Shown: positions 1 through 8,040 of the stretch, one piece after another
Position numbering within the stretch: position 1 is the first letter of the stretch
How the letters are laid out: every line of letters starts with the position of its first letter
Assembly (NCBI RefSeq): GCF_000374085.1
Contig: NZ_KB893455.1
Span: 1-64,000 of the forward strand
Source of the DNA: Spirosoma spitsbergense DSM 19989
Lineage (GTDB): Bacteria; Bacteroidota; Bacteroidia; Cytophagales; Spirosomataceae
Direction of reading: 5' to 3'
Length of the DNA stretch: 64,000 bases
Made by a program: the position numbers and the translations under genes
Notes under the pieces: model-generated
The model's input: the letters and a program-made list of their open reading frames with translations, nothing else
Databases searched by the model: none
What the model was told of the DNA's origin: nothing

Positions 1-263
1 GCCGTTGGAAGGTCGAGGAATTTCACAAATCCATCAAGTCGAACACGGGCTACGGGGCATCCCCGGCGCACACGGTTCGTAGTCAAAGCAACCATTTGTT
101 TTTGGTGATGCTGGCCTTTGTTAAGTGGGAAGCCTTACGGCTGTCCACATCAAAAAATCATTTTGCTTTAAAGAAATTGCTGACGCTAAATGCAACTAAG
201 TTGGCTTTGCAGGAACTCAACAGCCTCAAAAGTCAATCTACTCTATTGGCCAAGGCTGCGTAA
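1..263 (+). CDS. C-terminal part of an IS4-type DDE transposase, cut by the window edge
   Basis: The open frame begins at base 3, has no start inside the window and ends with TAA at 261-263, giving 86 residues. The first residues read RWKVEEFHKSIK. This fits the R-(3)-E-(6)-K part of the Y-(2)-R-(3)-E-(6)-K signature around the catalytic glutamate of IS4-family transposases. The rest is the usual basic, helical C-terminus ending LAKAA. The enzyme would cut and join DNA for transposition of its own element. The right end of the element must lie close to 263-320, but no terminal inverted repeat can be confirmed because the left end is outside the window. Whether the gene is intact is unknown. 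Confidence 0.75.
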   Translation, partial: RWKVEEFHKSIKSNTGYGASPAHTVRSQSNHLFLVMLAFVKWEALRLSTSKNHFALKKLLTLNATKLALQELNSLKSQSTLLAKAA

Positions 264-317
264 CATCAGTATGTAATTGTAAATGCTATTGATCTTGCAC
301 CTACGCAGACATCAGTA
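263..317. repeat. Short direct repeat ACATCAGTA after the transposase
   Basis: The 9-mer ACATCAGTA occurs at 263-271, right at the transposase stop, and again at 309-317, just before the end of the Fic gene. It could belong to the end of the insertion sequence or be chance. With 46 bp spacing it is not a typical target duplication. Confidence 0.3.
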
Positions 318-320
318 CCA

Positions 321-1100
321 CTAGTTTGAAAACATCGAATTAGCCAGCATTAAACTAAAAGGCAACGCTTTTTTATAATCCAGTTCATCGTATTCCAACC
401 CCAACAGCCTGATATTTCGGTAATACAACTGGTGTTGCTGATAGTACATCTTCTCACTCTGTATGAACCAGGCGTTAGTGCCCAGTTTTTCGGCTAGAAA
501 CCACTTTTCAATCAATCGGGCACTTCGACCATTTCCGTCATTCCAGGGGTGAATTTTCACGAAGACTAAATGGATCAGAGCTGCGTGAAAGAAAACTTCT
601 TCAAACGACATTTTTTTAGCCAGCAATAGCTTCAGGTCCTTAAAAAACTCTCCCATTTCACCAGGTACCCGTTCGGGCAAAGCAGCGACGTACTCAATGC
701 GTCCGTCATCAGTAGCTACATACATGTGTTGGGTACGGTACCGGCCCATCCAGGCAGTAGCCAACAGGTGCCGACTCAATAGTTTGTGGACTTCCTTAAC
801 GTTTTCTTCGTTCAGTTTATTTGCCTGAGCAAAAAGGTAAGCATCATAGAGGTCATCAATCTTTTTGGTATAGTCGGGCTGAAAAGTAATGCCATCCCTT
901 TTGTGCTTAATGTAACTATCTAACTCAATCGCTTCGCCTTCAATTTTGCTGCTGAACACGGAAGCTACCGATGTGTAAAAACTGAAATTGGGGGTAGACA
1001 ATTCAGCATCCTGCAACACATTGAATGCCTGTTGCAATCCCCCCGGTACGTTCGAAAGGTATTGCGGCAGCAATTCAGCAGGTATCAGTTGTAAACGCAT
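321..1100 (-). CDS. Fic family protein (probable AMP-transferase, class II autoinhibited)
   Basis: Fic enzymes usually transfer AMP from ATP to a hydroxyl side chain of a target protein. The 259-residue protein carries the catalytic core HPWNDGNGR at 184-192, with His184 as base and the Asp-Gly-Asn-Gly-Arg phosphate loop, followed by Ala-Arg. Residues 50-55 read SSKIEG, matching the (S/T)xxxE(G/N) inhibitory motif. That motif lies N-terminal to the Fic core, as in class II Fic proteins, and Glu54 would block productive ATP binding. The start at ATG 1100 is the only good one. No antitoxin gene is adjacent; the next gene on this strand, upstream at 1253-2242, is a GIY-YIG protein. The position beside a transposase end suggests an accessory gene. 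The target is unknown. Confidence 0.88.
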   Translation of the reverse strand: MRLQLIPAELLPQYLSNVPGGLQQAFNVLQDAELSTPNFSFYTSVASVFSSKIEGEAIELDSYIKHKRDGITFQPDYTKKIDDLYDAYLFAQANKLNEENVKEVHKLLSRHLLATAWMGRYRTQHMYVATDDGRIEYVAALPERVPGEMGEFFKDLKLLLAKKMSFEEVFFHAALIHLVFVKIHPWNDGNGRSARLIEKWFLAEKLGTNAWFIQSEKMYYQQHQLYYRNIRLLGLEYDELDYKKALPFSLMLANSMFSN

Positions 1101-1252
1101 GGCTTATTGATTAATAACGTCTGCGAGGTTTCAGACTATTTTTTTACATCATTGATTGAGTCTCACCATAAACGATGTCAATTGTCACTCCTGCTACAAG
1201 GCTACGTTCAGTCGCTTCAAAATTTCACAAACACCACAGTTGCTTGATATCA

Positions 1253-2242
1253 TTAGTCATCTTGCGTCAGAACGTTATTCGCCAGGTCAAAGCAATGAAA
1301 CGGCGAATAAATGGTTCCACCCTTACGCATTAGTCGTAAGTTGAGTTTTCTGATTGAGTTTATAATTTCAGGCTCGGTCGATAGGATTCTTTCGAGTTCG
1401 TCCAAATCTGAAAAATGGAAGCGAATTTGGTCTACTCCTGCAGCTCTGTATCCAGTCCTTTCTGCTTCTAAGGTTTTAAATTTAGCACGAAGCCTGTCAA
1501 ATTCATCACAGCTGTCAAAGAAAAAGTTGGTTAAGACGATGAAAGCGAACGACTCTTTTGTCTTGCGTTCATAGCCTAAAACAAACACTTCCATTGCGTT
1601 CACATTCATGCAGAAATACCTTGGATACGTGCCGCTGTTTGTTGAAGGCATACAGCTTAATGACCAAAAAGACAGTTCTGTTTTCTTAAATGCAGGTAGA
1701 CAATTTCTGATATATAGATTCAAAATCCGTCTGATTTGTGCGTAATTACTGACTTGCTTCAGTCTATCGAAGTTTTGTCTGTATTTGATTTTATGTTTTA
1801 TCTCAACAGATGAATATAGGTCATAACCGTAGTTTGAAATCTGTATATCATTTTCAAGCCAATCTTTTTGCTCTTTCGGCGGGATAACTAAATCAAGGTC
1901 AGTCTCCCCAATAATATTCGACACATATGTTTTGTTAGTCAGCAATACACCGTTTAACTCTGCTTCTTCAATTAGTCTTTGCTCAACTTCATTCAGTTGG
2001 CCTTTTACTACTGACTGAAACCAAAAGCGTACAATGTTGTCATAGTTCTTTCTGTGTTGAGCGAATCGCTTCGCTACATCTATAGCTTGCCCGATATAGA
2101 AAGTTTCGTCGGAGAAGTTAAGTAGGTAAATTCCGCAACGACTTTTCGATTTAGGAAACAGGTCTGCAATGGAAAGTCGTCCTTGCACATCGAAGGAGTC
2201 ATCGAACTGAAATCCTAAATGATTGATTATTTCGGCGGTCAT
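1253..2242 (-). CDS. GIY-YIG nuclease-domain protein
   Basis: The open frame reaches a TTG at 2296, but ATG 2242 is the better start (329 residues). From that start, residues 37-39 are GIY and 49-51 are YIG, followed by the expected Arg (about 59) and His (about 63) in a run ending RFAQH. A Glu-rich helix (NEVEQRLIEEAELNG) supplies the probable metal-binding Glu. This is a complete GIY-YIG endonuclease core near the N-terminus. The remaining 220 residues match nothing I recognise; they include basic and aromatic stretches and may bind DNA or a partner. The gene is more AT-rich than its surroundings, which together with the nearby transposase hints at transfer. Substrate and role cannot be read from the sequence. 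Confidence 0.75.
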   Translation of the reverse strand: MTAEIINHLGFQFDDSFDVQGRLSIADLFPKSKSRCGIYLLNFSDETFYIGQAIDVAKRFAQHRKNYDNIVRFWFQSVVKGQLNEVEQRLIEEAELNGVLLTNKTYVSNIIGETDLDLVIPPKEQKDWLENDIQISNYGYDLYSSVEIKHKIKYRQNFDRLKQVSNYAQIRRILNLYIRNCLPAFKKTELSFWSLSCMPSTNSGTYPRYFCMNVNAMEVFVLGYERKTKESFAFIVLTNFFFDSCDEFDRLRAKFKTLEAERTGYRAAGVDQIRFHFSDLDELERILSTEPEIINSIRKLNLRLMRKGGTIYSPFHCFDLANNVLTQDD

Positions 2243-2339
2243 CTCACAATTGCGGTAACTATTAAGTGTACGAGCATTCCCACCTATAACGCTCAACTTT
2301 ACATTCTTTAATAGGTGAGCGTTGGAAATTAATTTGCAC

Positions 2340-2978
2340 CTACTTGCGCCCGAAATCCGCCGGATTTTCGCCCCAGACGGTGGTTTCCCATTTTAAAATA
2401 GGGTTGGCGAATTTGTGGGTCTGAAGCCAGGTTTCGGCCCGGTCGAGGAGGTCGAAGAGTTCGGTGTTGCGGGGCGTTTCTTCAAGTTTGGTATTCGCTT
2501 TTTTCTTCTTCACCCAGCCAATAGCCGTCCGGGAATCGGAATACACGGGAATGTTGCTGCCCTTCTGATGCAACAGGGCCAGGGCGTGAACGATGGCCAG
2601 AAACTCGCCAATGTTGTTGGTACCATCGCAATAAGGTCCTTTCAGAAATAGCCGCTGCCGCGTACCAAGATAAATACCCTGATACTCCATATCGCCCGAA
2701 GCGGTGTTCCAGGCGGCATCCACCACGAGGCTATCCTGTATGGGCAACCCGACCAGCCCGTCGAGTTTCCCCTGTTTGGCCGTGGGTTTCGCCCCTTGAC
2801 CAACGTGCTGGTGTGGCTTGTCTTTGAAGGCTTTCAGGGCCTCCGGCTTGCTGTCAAACGATTTGAACAACGGTTTGGCAAACCCATCGGTCTGCGCTTT
2901 GGCATCGTCCCAGGAGTCATACACACCCGGTTTCCGGCCTTGCCAGACGACGTAAAATTTTGGTTTCTTTTTACCCAT
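2340..2978 (-). CDS. rnhA: Ribonuclease H1-type protein with N-terminal viroplasmin domain
   Basis: RNase HI cuts the RNA strand of RNA-DNA hybrids. The N-terminal 45 residues (KFYVVWQGRKPGVYDSW, then a second half ending FKSFDSKPEALKAF) form the small hybrid-binding domain of eukaryotic RNase H1 and caulimovirus viroplasmin. A linker rich in Lys, Gly and Gln leads to the RNase H fold from about residue 80. The four acidic catalytic residues are present: Asp87, Glu125, Asp148 and Asp208. ATG 2978 gives 212 residues; a GTG two codons upstream (2984) is possible. The insert KKKKANTK after the third Asp resembles the basic protrusion of this family. Confidence 0.88.
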   Translation of the reverse strand: MGKKKPKFYVVWQGRKPGVYDSWDDAKAQTDGFAKPLFKSFDSKPEALKAFKDKPHQHVGQGAKPTAKQGKLDGLVGLPIQDSLVVDAAWNTASGDMEYQGIYLGTRQRLFLKGPYCDGTNNIGEFLAIVHALALLHQKGSNIPVYSDSRTAIGWVKKKKANTKLEETPRNTELFDLLDRAETWLQTHKFANPILKWETTVWGENPADFGRK

Positions 2979-3238
2979 CTTCACGGAAAGTTACCCCGCA
3001 AAGCTATGAAATACGTTGCCGTTCTGCTACTCGTTCTGTTGGTCCGGGCGGGCATTGTAGCTAATCCAAACTCGTTGCGCCCTAAAAATCTGGCGTTCGG
3101 GGGGGGCGGTGCCTGGGGTAGCGCGTCGGTTTCCGAACTGCCGGCCGGCTCAATCTGAACAGATTGCCCGTCAGTTCTTAAAAAACGGGATGCTGTGTAG
3201 CTTACAGTACAGCCACAACTGGCATCAGCAGTCAAAAA

Positions 3239-4444
3239 TCACTCCGCACCGGCCAGAAACTCCCCCGGCGACTGCCCCGTGAACTTCCGAAAAGCCCGGT
3301 TAAACGTCGCTTTCGAGTTGAACCCACAATCCAGGGCAAGGCCCAGAAAACTCAGGTGGGCATTGGCCGGGTTGCGCACCTGCCGCTTAAATTCATCCAC
3401 CCGGTATTGATTGACGAAATCATTGAAGTTTTTGCCCGCCCCCGTATTGATTACCTGCGACAGCACCACCGGGTTGGTGTGTAACCGCCGGGCCAGATTA
3501 GCCAGCGAAAGTTCGGGTTCGAGGTAGGGTTTGTCGGTTGTCATGTATACCAGCAACCGGTCACGAAGCGGTCGTAACTCGTCCGGTATGCCCAACGGCT
3601 CCTTCACGGGTGGCCGGACAGCTACGCTGGCATTAACTTCCAATTCCGGCTCCGCTACGACGGGCACTAACGGGAAATCCGCTACGGGTAGCGGTGGAAC
3701 GGACATCGAAAACGTCAGTTGACGACCCGACTGAACCTGCGCATAGCCTTGAATACTAACGTAGTAAATCAACACGACCGTAACCAGATTCCCCCACCAG
3801 TCCTGCCAGAAATCCAGATTTAGCCATATGTCAATAACCGTCATGAACAGATTAGCTGCTATTGTGATAGTCAGGGCAATCAGAAAATTACGAAACCAGC
3901 GAAAACTGATGGTTTCTGTATCAGAGAACTGCGTTTTGGTCCATACCCGATACGCCCGGTAAAGTTGAAACGACCAGTATAGGTACAAAAACTGCTGCCC
4001 CTCAGCCCCCACGTATTCAAGCCAGTCGATGCCCCGGTTATGTACGGCTTTCTCCCACTGATGTACAAAGGCTGGCCCCTGCGCAAATACCAGCACATGA
4101 TAGAGTGTATCGACCACAAACGGGAGAAAGTGCCAGGCATCACGGAGCCGAAACCGGAAACCAGCATCACACTGCGCCCGCAGATAAAAATAAACCAGGG
4201 GTGGCAACAGGAAGGTCAGCGTACGCGGAAAAAACTCCAGCCGTTGCCAAAAAATCTCGATGCCGCCAAAGCCCAGCATGTATATCCAAATTTCGAATGC
4301 CAGAGCCACCAGCACCCAGCCCAGCAATTGGTCAGACAGCCGTTCCTCCCGACTGCCACGCACCCAAAGCAGAATGGCATAAACCCAGGCCTGCACAAAT
4401 CCGAACAGTAAAGGCGTTGAATAGGCCGAAAAATAGAAAGTCAT
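3239..4444 (-). CDS. AraC-family regulator with an N-terminal membrane domain
   Basis: The first 220 residues contain about six or seven hydrophobic segments separated by short loops (for example LLGWVLVALAFEIWIYMLGF), so the N-terminus sits in the inner membrane. After a Pro/Val-rich linker (about 245-290) comes a C-terminal AraC DNA-binding domain of about 100 residues. It has the two helix-turn-helix units: LSLANLARRLHTNPVVLSQV, then the typical FNSKATFNRAFRKFTGQSP segment. This architecture is common in Bacteroidota, where such proteins probably sense a signal at the membrane and act on nearby genes. It is followed on the same strand by nothing, and preceded by a secreted protein (36 bp away) and a TonB-dependent receptor, its likely targets. 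ATG 4444 is used. Confidence 0.87.
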   Translation of the reverse strand: MTFYFSAYSTPLLFGFVQAWVYAILLWVRGSREERLSDQLLGWVLVALAFEIWIYMLGFGGIEIFWQRLEFFPRTLTFLLPPLVYFYLRAQCDAGFRFRLRDAWHFLPFVVDTLYHVLVFAQGPAFVHQWEKAVHNRGIDWLEYVGAEGQQFLYLYWSFQLYRAYRVWTKTQFSDTETISFRWFRNFLIALTITIAANLFMTVIDIWLNLDFWQDWWGNLVTVVLIYYVSIQGYAQVQSGRQLTFSMSVPPLPVADFPLVPVVAEPELEVNASVAVRPPVKEPLGIPDELRPLRDRLLVYMTTDKPYLEPELSLANLARRLHTNPVVLSQVINTGAGKNFNDFVNQYRVDEFKRQVRNPANAHLSFLGLALDCGFNSKATFNRAFRKFTGQSPGEFLAGAE

Positions 4445-4480
4445 TGTAGCAGAAAGACAGGGATAGTCAAAACACAGAAG

Positions 4481-5131
4481 TTATTTTATATCAAACACCT
4501 GACCGTTATCCCCAGCCTTCATAGTCAAAAATGGCTTATCGCTATCTATTCGTTTGCCGCTCATAACTACGTCGACCTGTTTATCATCAGCAATGTACAA
4601 CTTCGTGCCAACCGAAAACCGTACTGACCGGGTGCCTTTGGGGTTCATCACAAATATATTGGTACTGTTGCCAATTTCGCCCGGTTCGTAGCTGATAAGA
4701 GCCACTTTTCTGGGCAACCAACTGGTGTTGTGCAGCCGAACGGCAACAGTCCGTTTGGCTACCGGCGCAACAGTAGTAGGCGCGGATGCAGGCGCGTCTG
4801 TTTCTTTCAAACCAGTATCGGTTCCCAGCGTTTTACCTTCATCAGCAGCCGTTACGGTCAAAATAAGTCCCGAAGTAGTTTCCCCATCCCGACTGAAATA
4901 TAGCCGGGAGCCGACGGGCCAATGGCATGGTACCGTTTCGCGTCGACCCATCGTGAAGTCGTAGGCAATACCCGGCCCTTCTACCCGGAACATCCGGTGG
5001 TAACCAAGCGTATTTTTAAGCATAAACGTAATGCGGCTAACCGGTTCGGCAGGCGTGATTTTCTGGGCAGAACCAGCACTGATACATAAGCTGGCAAGAA
5101 GCAGGACAAGCAGGAATCGGTTGGGGTTCAT
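4481..5131 (-). CDS. Secreted protein of unknown function
   Basis: ATG 5131 is chosen over an ATG 11 codons upstream because it starts a clean signal peptide: MNPNRFLLVLLLASLCISAG, then SAQ as the cleavage site. The mature part (about 195 residues) has two similar halves, each with an 'RLHNT/MLKNT ... P/VGSRLYFSRD or VGTKLYIADD' pattern. This suggests two small beta domains, possibly a tandem repeat. A Thr/Ala/Pro-rich linker (about 117-135) joins them. I do not recognise the family. The gene lies between the TonB-dependent receptor and the membrane AraC regulator on the same strand, so all three may belong to one unit. Confidence 0.7.
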   Translation of the reverse strand: MNPNRFLLVLLLASLCISAGSAQKITPAEPVSRITFMLKNTLGYHRMFRVEGPGIAYDFTMGRRETVPCHWPVGSRLYFSRDGETTSGLILTVTAADEGKTLGTDTGLKETDAPASAPTTVAPVAKRTVAVRLHNTSWLPRKVALISYEPGEIGNSTNIFVMNPKGTRSVRFSVGTKLYIADDKQVDVVMSGKRIDSDKPFLTMKAGDNGQVFDIK

Positions 5132-5258
5132 GGTAGTTGTATTTTTTGTTATTAGCTGATGCAAACATCGCGCATATGACAGGCTGGTTTCGACTCAAAA
5201 AGAATAGACAGGACTCAAATCACGCTTTACGGTTCGTTTTTCATTCAATCACGCTCGT

Positions 5259-7463
5259 TTACAAATTTCCTTTGGTTTTGATGCGGCTGGCATCGGTACC
5301 GGTTTCGCGGTCACGGACAGCTTTTACGTTTTGGTTGCCAAACCGATAACTGAACCGAACACTAACCCGGCGACTCTCCCACTTGCGGTAGATATCGAAC
5401 TGCTGGTTTCCGGCGTTTCCGGCTTGCTGCCAGCGCATGGTGTTCAGCACATCGTCGACGGTGAAGGTGATTTTACCACGGTCCTGCCACACCTTTTTCT
5501 GCACACTCAGGTTCAGCGCCCCCAGTCCGCCAATGCGGTAAATGGTCTGGGTGGTAGGCGCGTTCCAGAAACCCGACACCTGCACCAGCCATAGCGGAGA
5601 AAGCCTGAAGGAGTGCTGCATATAGCCTTCGAAAGCAAACGCCCGCTGGTCGAACGGCTCGATGGGGGGAAAACGGCCCACGAACCAGTTCCAGGTAGCA
5701 CCGGCATACGCGTAGCTACTCCACCAACTGGTAAACTGATACGGCGTACTGATTGACAGGTTCAGCGCATCGACCCGACCCACATTCGCTACCGTCTGGT
5801 AAGCAGCCAATCCATCCTGCCGGATGATGTCCGTAGCGTAATCGTTGGTGCGACTGAGGGCCAGTTTCAGGGTAGTGGCATATTTATAGGTATAACTCAA
5901 TTCGGCATTTTGGGTGTAGGTGGGCCGTAAAAATGGGTTGCCCCGCTGACTTGTATAAGGGTCAATCTGATAAACGAACGGGTTCAAATCCTGGTAGTTG
6001 GGCCGTCCAATCCGGCGACCGTAGTTCAGGCCCAGCTGACTTTTGGACGTCACCTGATACTGCAAAAAGGCCGTTGGAAACAGGTTCAGATACATACTGT
6101 CGGGCTTCTTGATGCGGTTGTTCAGCAAATCCGTCGACTGTCCCTGAACAGCCGAATACTCAGCCCGGAGACCACCCTGCACCGACCACTTACCCACCGA
6201 CCGATTCAGGGAAACATAGGCCGCGCTGACCCGTTCCCGATAAATAAAGCGGTTGGTCCGGTTCAGGTCCGGCTGTTCGGGCACGCCCGAGAACGCCAGC
6301 AGGTTATTGTTGGTCTGCACATCGGTATGTTTCAGGCCGGTTTCGAGTTTGACCGAAGCGTCGGAACGGGTGTGCGCTTTCCACTCCTTCACAACATCGC
6401 TTTTGAGGGTTAGAATAGTGATGTCCGTCGTTGCGTCGAAGCGGGTCCGGCGGGTGAAAAGCGGTTGTTCTGCCCTCCCAATGTAATCGCTCGTGATGGT
6501 GTTTGGTGACGTGTTGCCAAAGCCCGTAAAGTCGGCATTGACGTTTAATTCCAGTCCCGTCGTATCAGCGTAGCGGTAATTGAGGGCTGCGTTGATGCGG
6601 TTGTTTCGCGATGGATTATCGACCCGATTGAGAATAACTGTATCGGCAACAGTCTGGGGTGGACTGGTCAGAATATCGGTGGTCGTAACCGTACCAAAGC
6701 GATTCTGCCCGGTATTTCCCGACACAAGCAGGCCGACTGTGTGTCGTGTTCCCAACAGATAATCGACTCCTGCCTTGTACACCACTGCCCGGGTTCCGTC
6801 GGAGTCGTAGCCGCGCTGCAAAAACCGCCCGGCGTTTGTACTGCGGTCGTACCGTACATTGGTAAGCTGGAAATTATCACTCAGGGCTACGCTACCGAAC
6901 AGATTCAGCCGTTTGGCCCGGTAGTTCAGGTCAGCGGCCATGTTCGCGCGGTGGTGGTCACTCTGCCCATACCCGCCCGACGCATTACCCGTGAGGCCAA
7001 GGGTTTTGTCGCGCCGGAATTTGATATTGATAATCCCGGCTCCGCCCTGGGCATCGTACCGGGCCGATGGGTTGGTTATCAGTTCCACTTTATCAATCGT
7101 GCTGGCGGGGGTGGCCCGGAGCAGATTGGCCAAGTCGGCCGCCGAGAGGTTCGTTGGTTTTCCGTTGATGAGAACCATTGCTCCCTGTTTTCCTGCCATA
7201 CGGATGTTATCGTTCGGGTCGATAGCTACGCCGGGCGCCTGTTGAAGCAGTTCGTAGGCCGTTTTCCCCTGTGCCGTAGCATCATCGGCTACGTTCAGTA
7301 CGGTCTTATCGACCTCGGTACGAATCAGTAGTTTCGGGGCGCGAACCGTCACGGTTTGAAGCTGCCGGTCGGGCAGTGTATCGGCGGGGGGAGTCTGCCG
7401 GCCAAGGATCGGCGCGGGAGCCATGACCAGCAGCAACCCCGCAAATGTGAAAAGATGGGACAT
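5259..7463 (-). CDS. TonB-dependent receptor, outer-membrane beta-barrel family
   Basis: This 734-residue protein starts with a signal peptide ending at about residue 22 (GRQ). A TonB-box-like stretch (QTVTVRAPK) and a plug domain follow: AYELLQQAPGVAIDPNDNIR, MVLINGKPT, then the VELITNPSARYDAQGGAGIINI segment that closes every plug of this family. The remaining 550 residues are alternating beta strands of a barrel, with conserved LNPF and GNPFLRP motifs. It lacks the N-terminal carboxypeptidase-regulatory-like domain seen in SusC proteins and has no SusD partner, so it is an independent receptor. The ligand is unknown. Regulation by the adjacent membrane AraC protein is plausible but inferred. 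Confidence 0.9.
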   Translation of the reverse strand: MSHLFTFAGLLLVMAPAPILGRQTPPADTLPDRQLQTVTVRAPKLLIRTEVDKTVLNVADDATAQGKTAYELLQQAPGVAIDPNDNIRMAGKQGAMVLINGKPTNLSAADLANLLRATPASTIDKVELITNPSARYDAQGGAGIINIKFRRDKTLGLTGNASGGYGQSDHHRANMAADLNYRAKRLNLFGSVALSDNFQLTNVRYDRSTNAGRFLQRGYDSDGTRAVVYKAGVDYLLGTRHTVGLLVSGNTGQNRFGTVTTTDILTSPPQTVADTVILNRVDNPSRNNRINAALNYRYADTTGLELNVNADFTGFGNTSPNTITSDYIGRAEQPLFTRRTRFDATTDITILTLKSDVVKEWKAHTRSDASVKLETGLKHTDVQTNNNLLAFSGVPEQPDLNRTNRFIYRERVSAAYVSLNRSVGKWSVQGGLRAEYSAVQGQSTDLLNNRIKKPDSMYLNLFPTAFLQYQVTSKSQLGLNYGRRIGRPNYQDLNPFVYQIDPYTSQRGNPFLRPTYTQNAELSYTYKYATTLKLALSRTNDYATDIIRQDGLAAYQTVANVGRVDALNLSISTPYQFTSWWSSYAYAGATWNWFVGRFPPIEPFDQRAFAFEGYMQHSFRLSPLWLVQVSGFWNAPTTQTIYRIGGLGALNLSVQKKVWQDRGKITFTVDDVLNTMRWQQAGNAGNQQFDIYRKWESRRVSVRFSYRFGNQNVKAVRDRETGTDASRIKTKGNL

Positions 7464-7531
7464 ACCTTCGGGTGGTTAAAATCTGTCCCAAAGGTGGTGT
7501 CATCAATATCACTCAATCGACCTAAAATAAA

Positions 7532-7560
7532 TTGAGACGGCTCAACGTATGATTTGAGCC
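7532..7560. promoter_or_regulatory. Cluster of TTGAG/CTCAA half-sites upstream of the TonB receptor
   Basis: Three copies of one pentamer in alternating orientation (TTGAG 7532-7536, CTCAA 7541-7545, TTGAG 7554-7558) lie 70-95 bp upstream of the receptor start. The last two extend to a 7 bp inverted repeat, GGCTCAA/TTGAGCC, with an 8-nt spacer. This looks like an operator, or a weak hairpin behind a gene on the opposite strand. There is no such gene, which favours an operator. Confidence 0.3.
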
Positions 7561-7626
7561 GGTTTACCAGGTGCTGGCGGCATTTCGGTGGCTGTGTCCG
7601 ACGTAACGGGCATGGCTCACCCCGGA

Positions 7627-8040
7627 TTACCGGGCCAGAATTCGTTCCGCTACGCCCAGCAAAAAAACTAGGGTCCAGCCGATGGTTCGTAGCCAGTTGA
7701 AGCTTACCAGTCTATGGAGCGTTTCGGGCGTGGCATCACCAGTGGCAATGGCATTGTGAATCGGTACGGCCTGAAAAGCCGTTGCAGCCCACATCAATCC
7801 GACCAGCACGGCCGATACCACCGTGAGCCACGAAACCCGATTCAGTACCGACCACCCGACCAGTATCACCTGTCCCAGCATCAGCGGCCCGACAATAACC
7901 GTTACCAGGTTTGAATATTTCGGATGCCAGATGGCGAGTTCGGCGGGGCTATAATACTGAAAACCAGGGTAAATAATTAATTGCACAAGCCAGATCAGCA
8001 CGACTAAGCCAAAATCAACGGCGATGCGGGCCGTACTCAC
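7627..8040 (-). CDS. Small integral membrane protein coupled to pepT
   Basis: The frame is open further upstream inside pepT, but the natural start is GTG at 8040. It overlaps the pepT stop as GTGA and leaves a 137-residue protein. It has four hydrophobic segments (about 10-27, 45-65, 70-92 and 115-132), so it is an inner-membrane protein of four helices with short loops. The middle contains a conserved-looking AVPIHNAIA and a C-terminal NWLRTIGWT. I do not recognise a named family, although it resembles small uncharacterised Bacteroidota membrane proteins. Overlapping stop and start codons imply translation coupled to peptidase T. Confidence 0.75.
   Translation of the reverse strand: MSTARIAVDFGLVVLIWLVQLIIYPGFQYYSPAELAIWHPKYSNLVTVIVGPLMLGQVILVGWSVLNRVSWLTVVSAVLVGLMWAATAFQAVPIHNAIATGDATPETLHRLVSFNWLRTIGWTLVFLLGVAERILAR

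Noticed and set aside
321-1100. Fic gene as half of a toxin-antitoxin pair
   Set aside because: The inhibitory motif is inside the Fic protein itself and no small antitoxin gene adjoins it.
3006-3158. Plus-strand 50-residue ORF starting with a signal-peptide-like stretch
   Set aside because: The mature part would be only about 30 residues of Gly/Ser/Pro, it overlaps the opposite frame and lies in the RNase H promoter area. Too weak to call.
2981-3235. Minus-strand 84-residue open frame whose stop overlaps a GTG before the RNase H gene
   Set aside because: Its composition is low-complexity (Pro-rich, Ser/Thr-rich) with no recognisable motif; the GTGA overlap is likely chance, since ATG 2978 is the natural RNase H start.
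6741-7331. 196-residue plus-strand frame inside the TonB receptor gene
   Set aside because: A shadow of the receptor's coding strand; no start context and no known motif. The same applies to other long frames opposite pepT, GH2, DUF1501 and the SusC genes.
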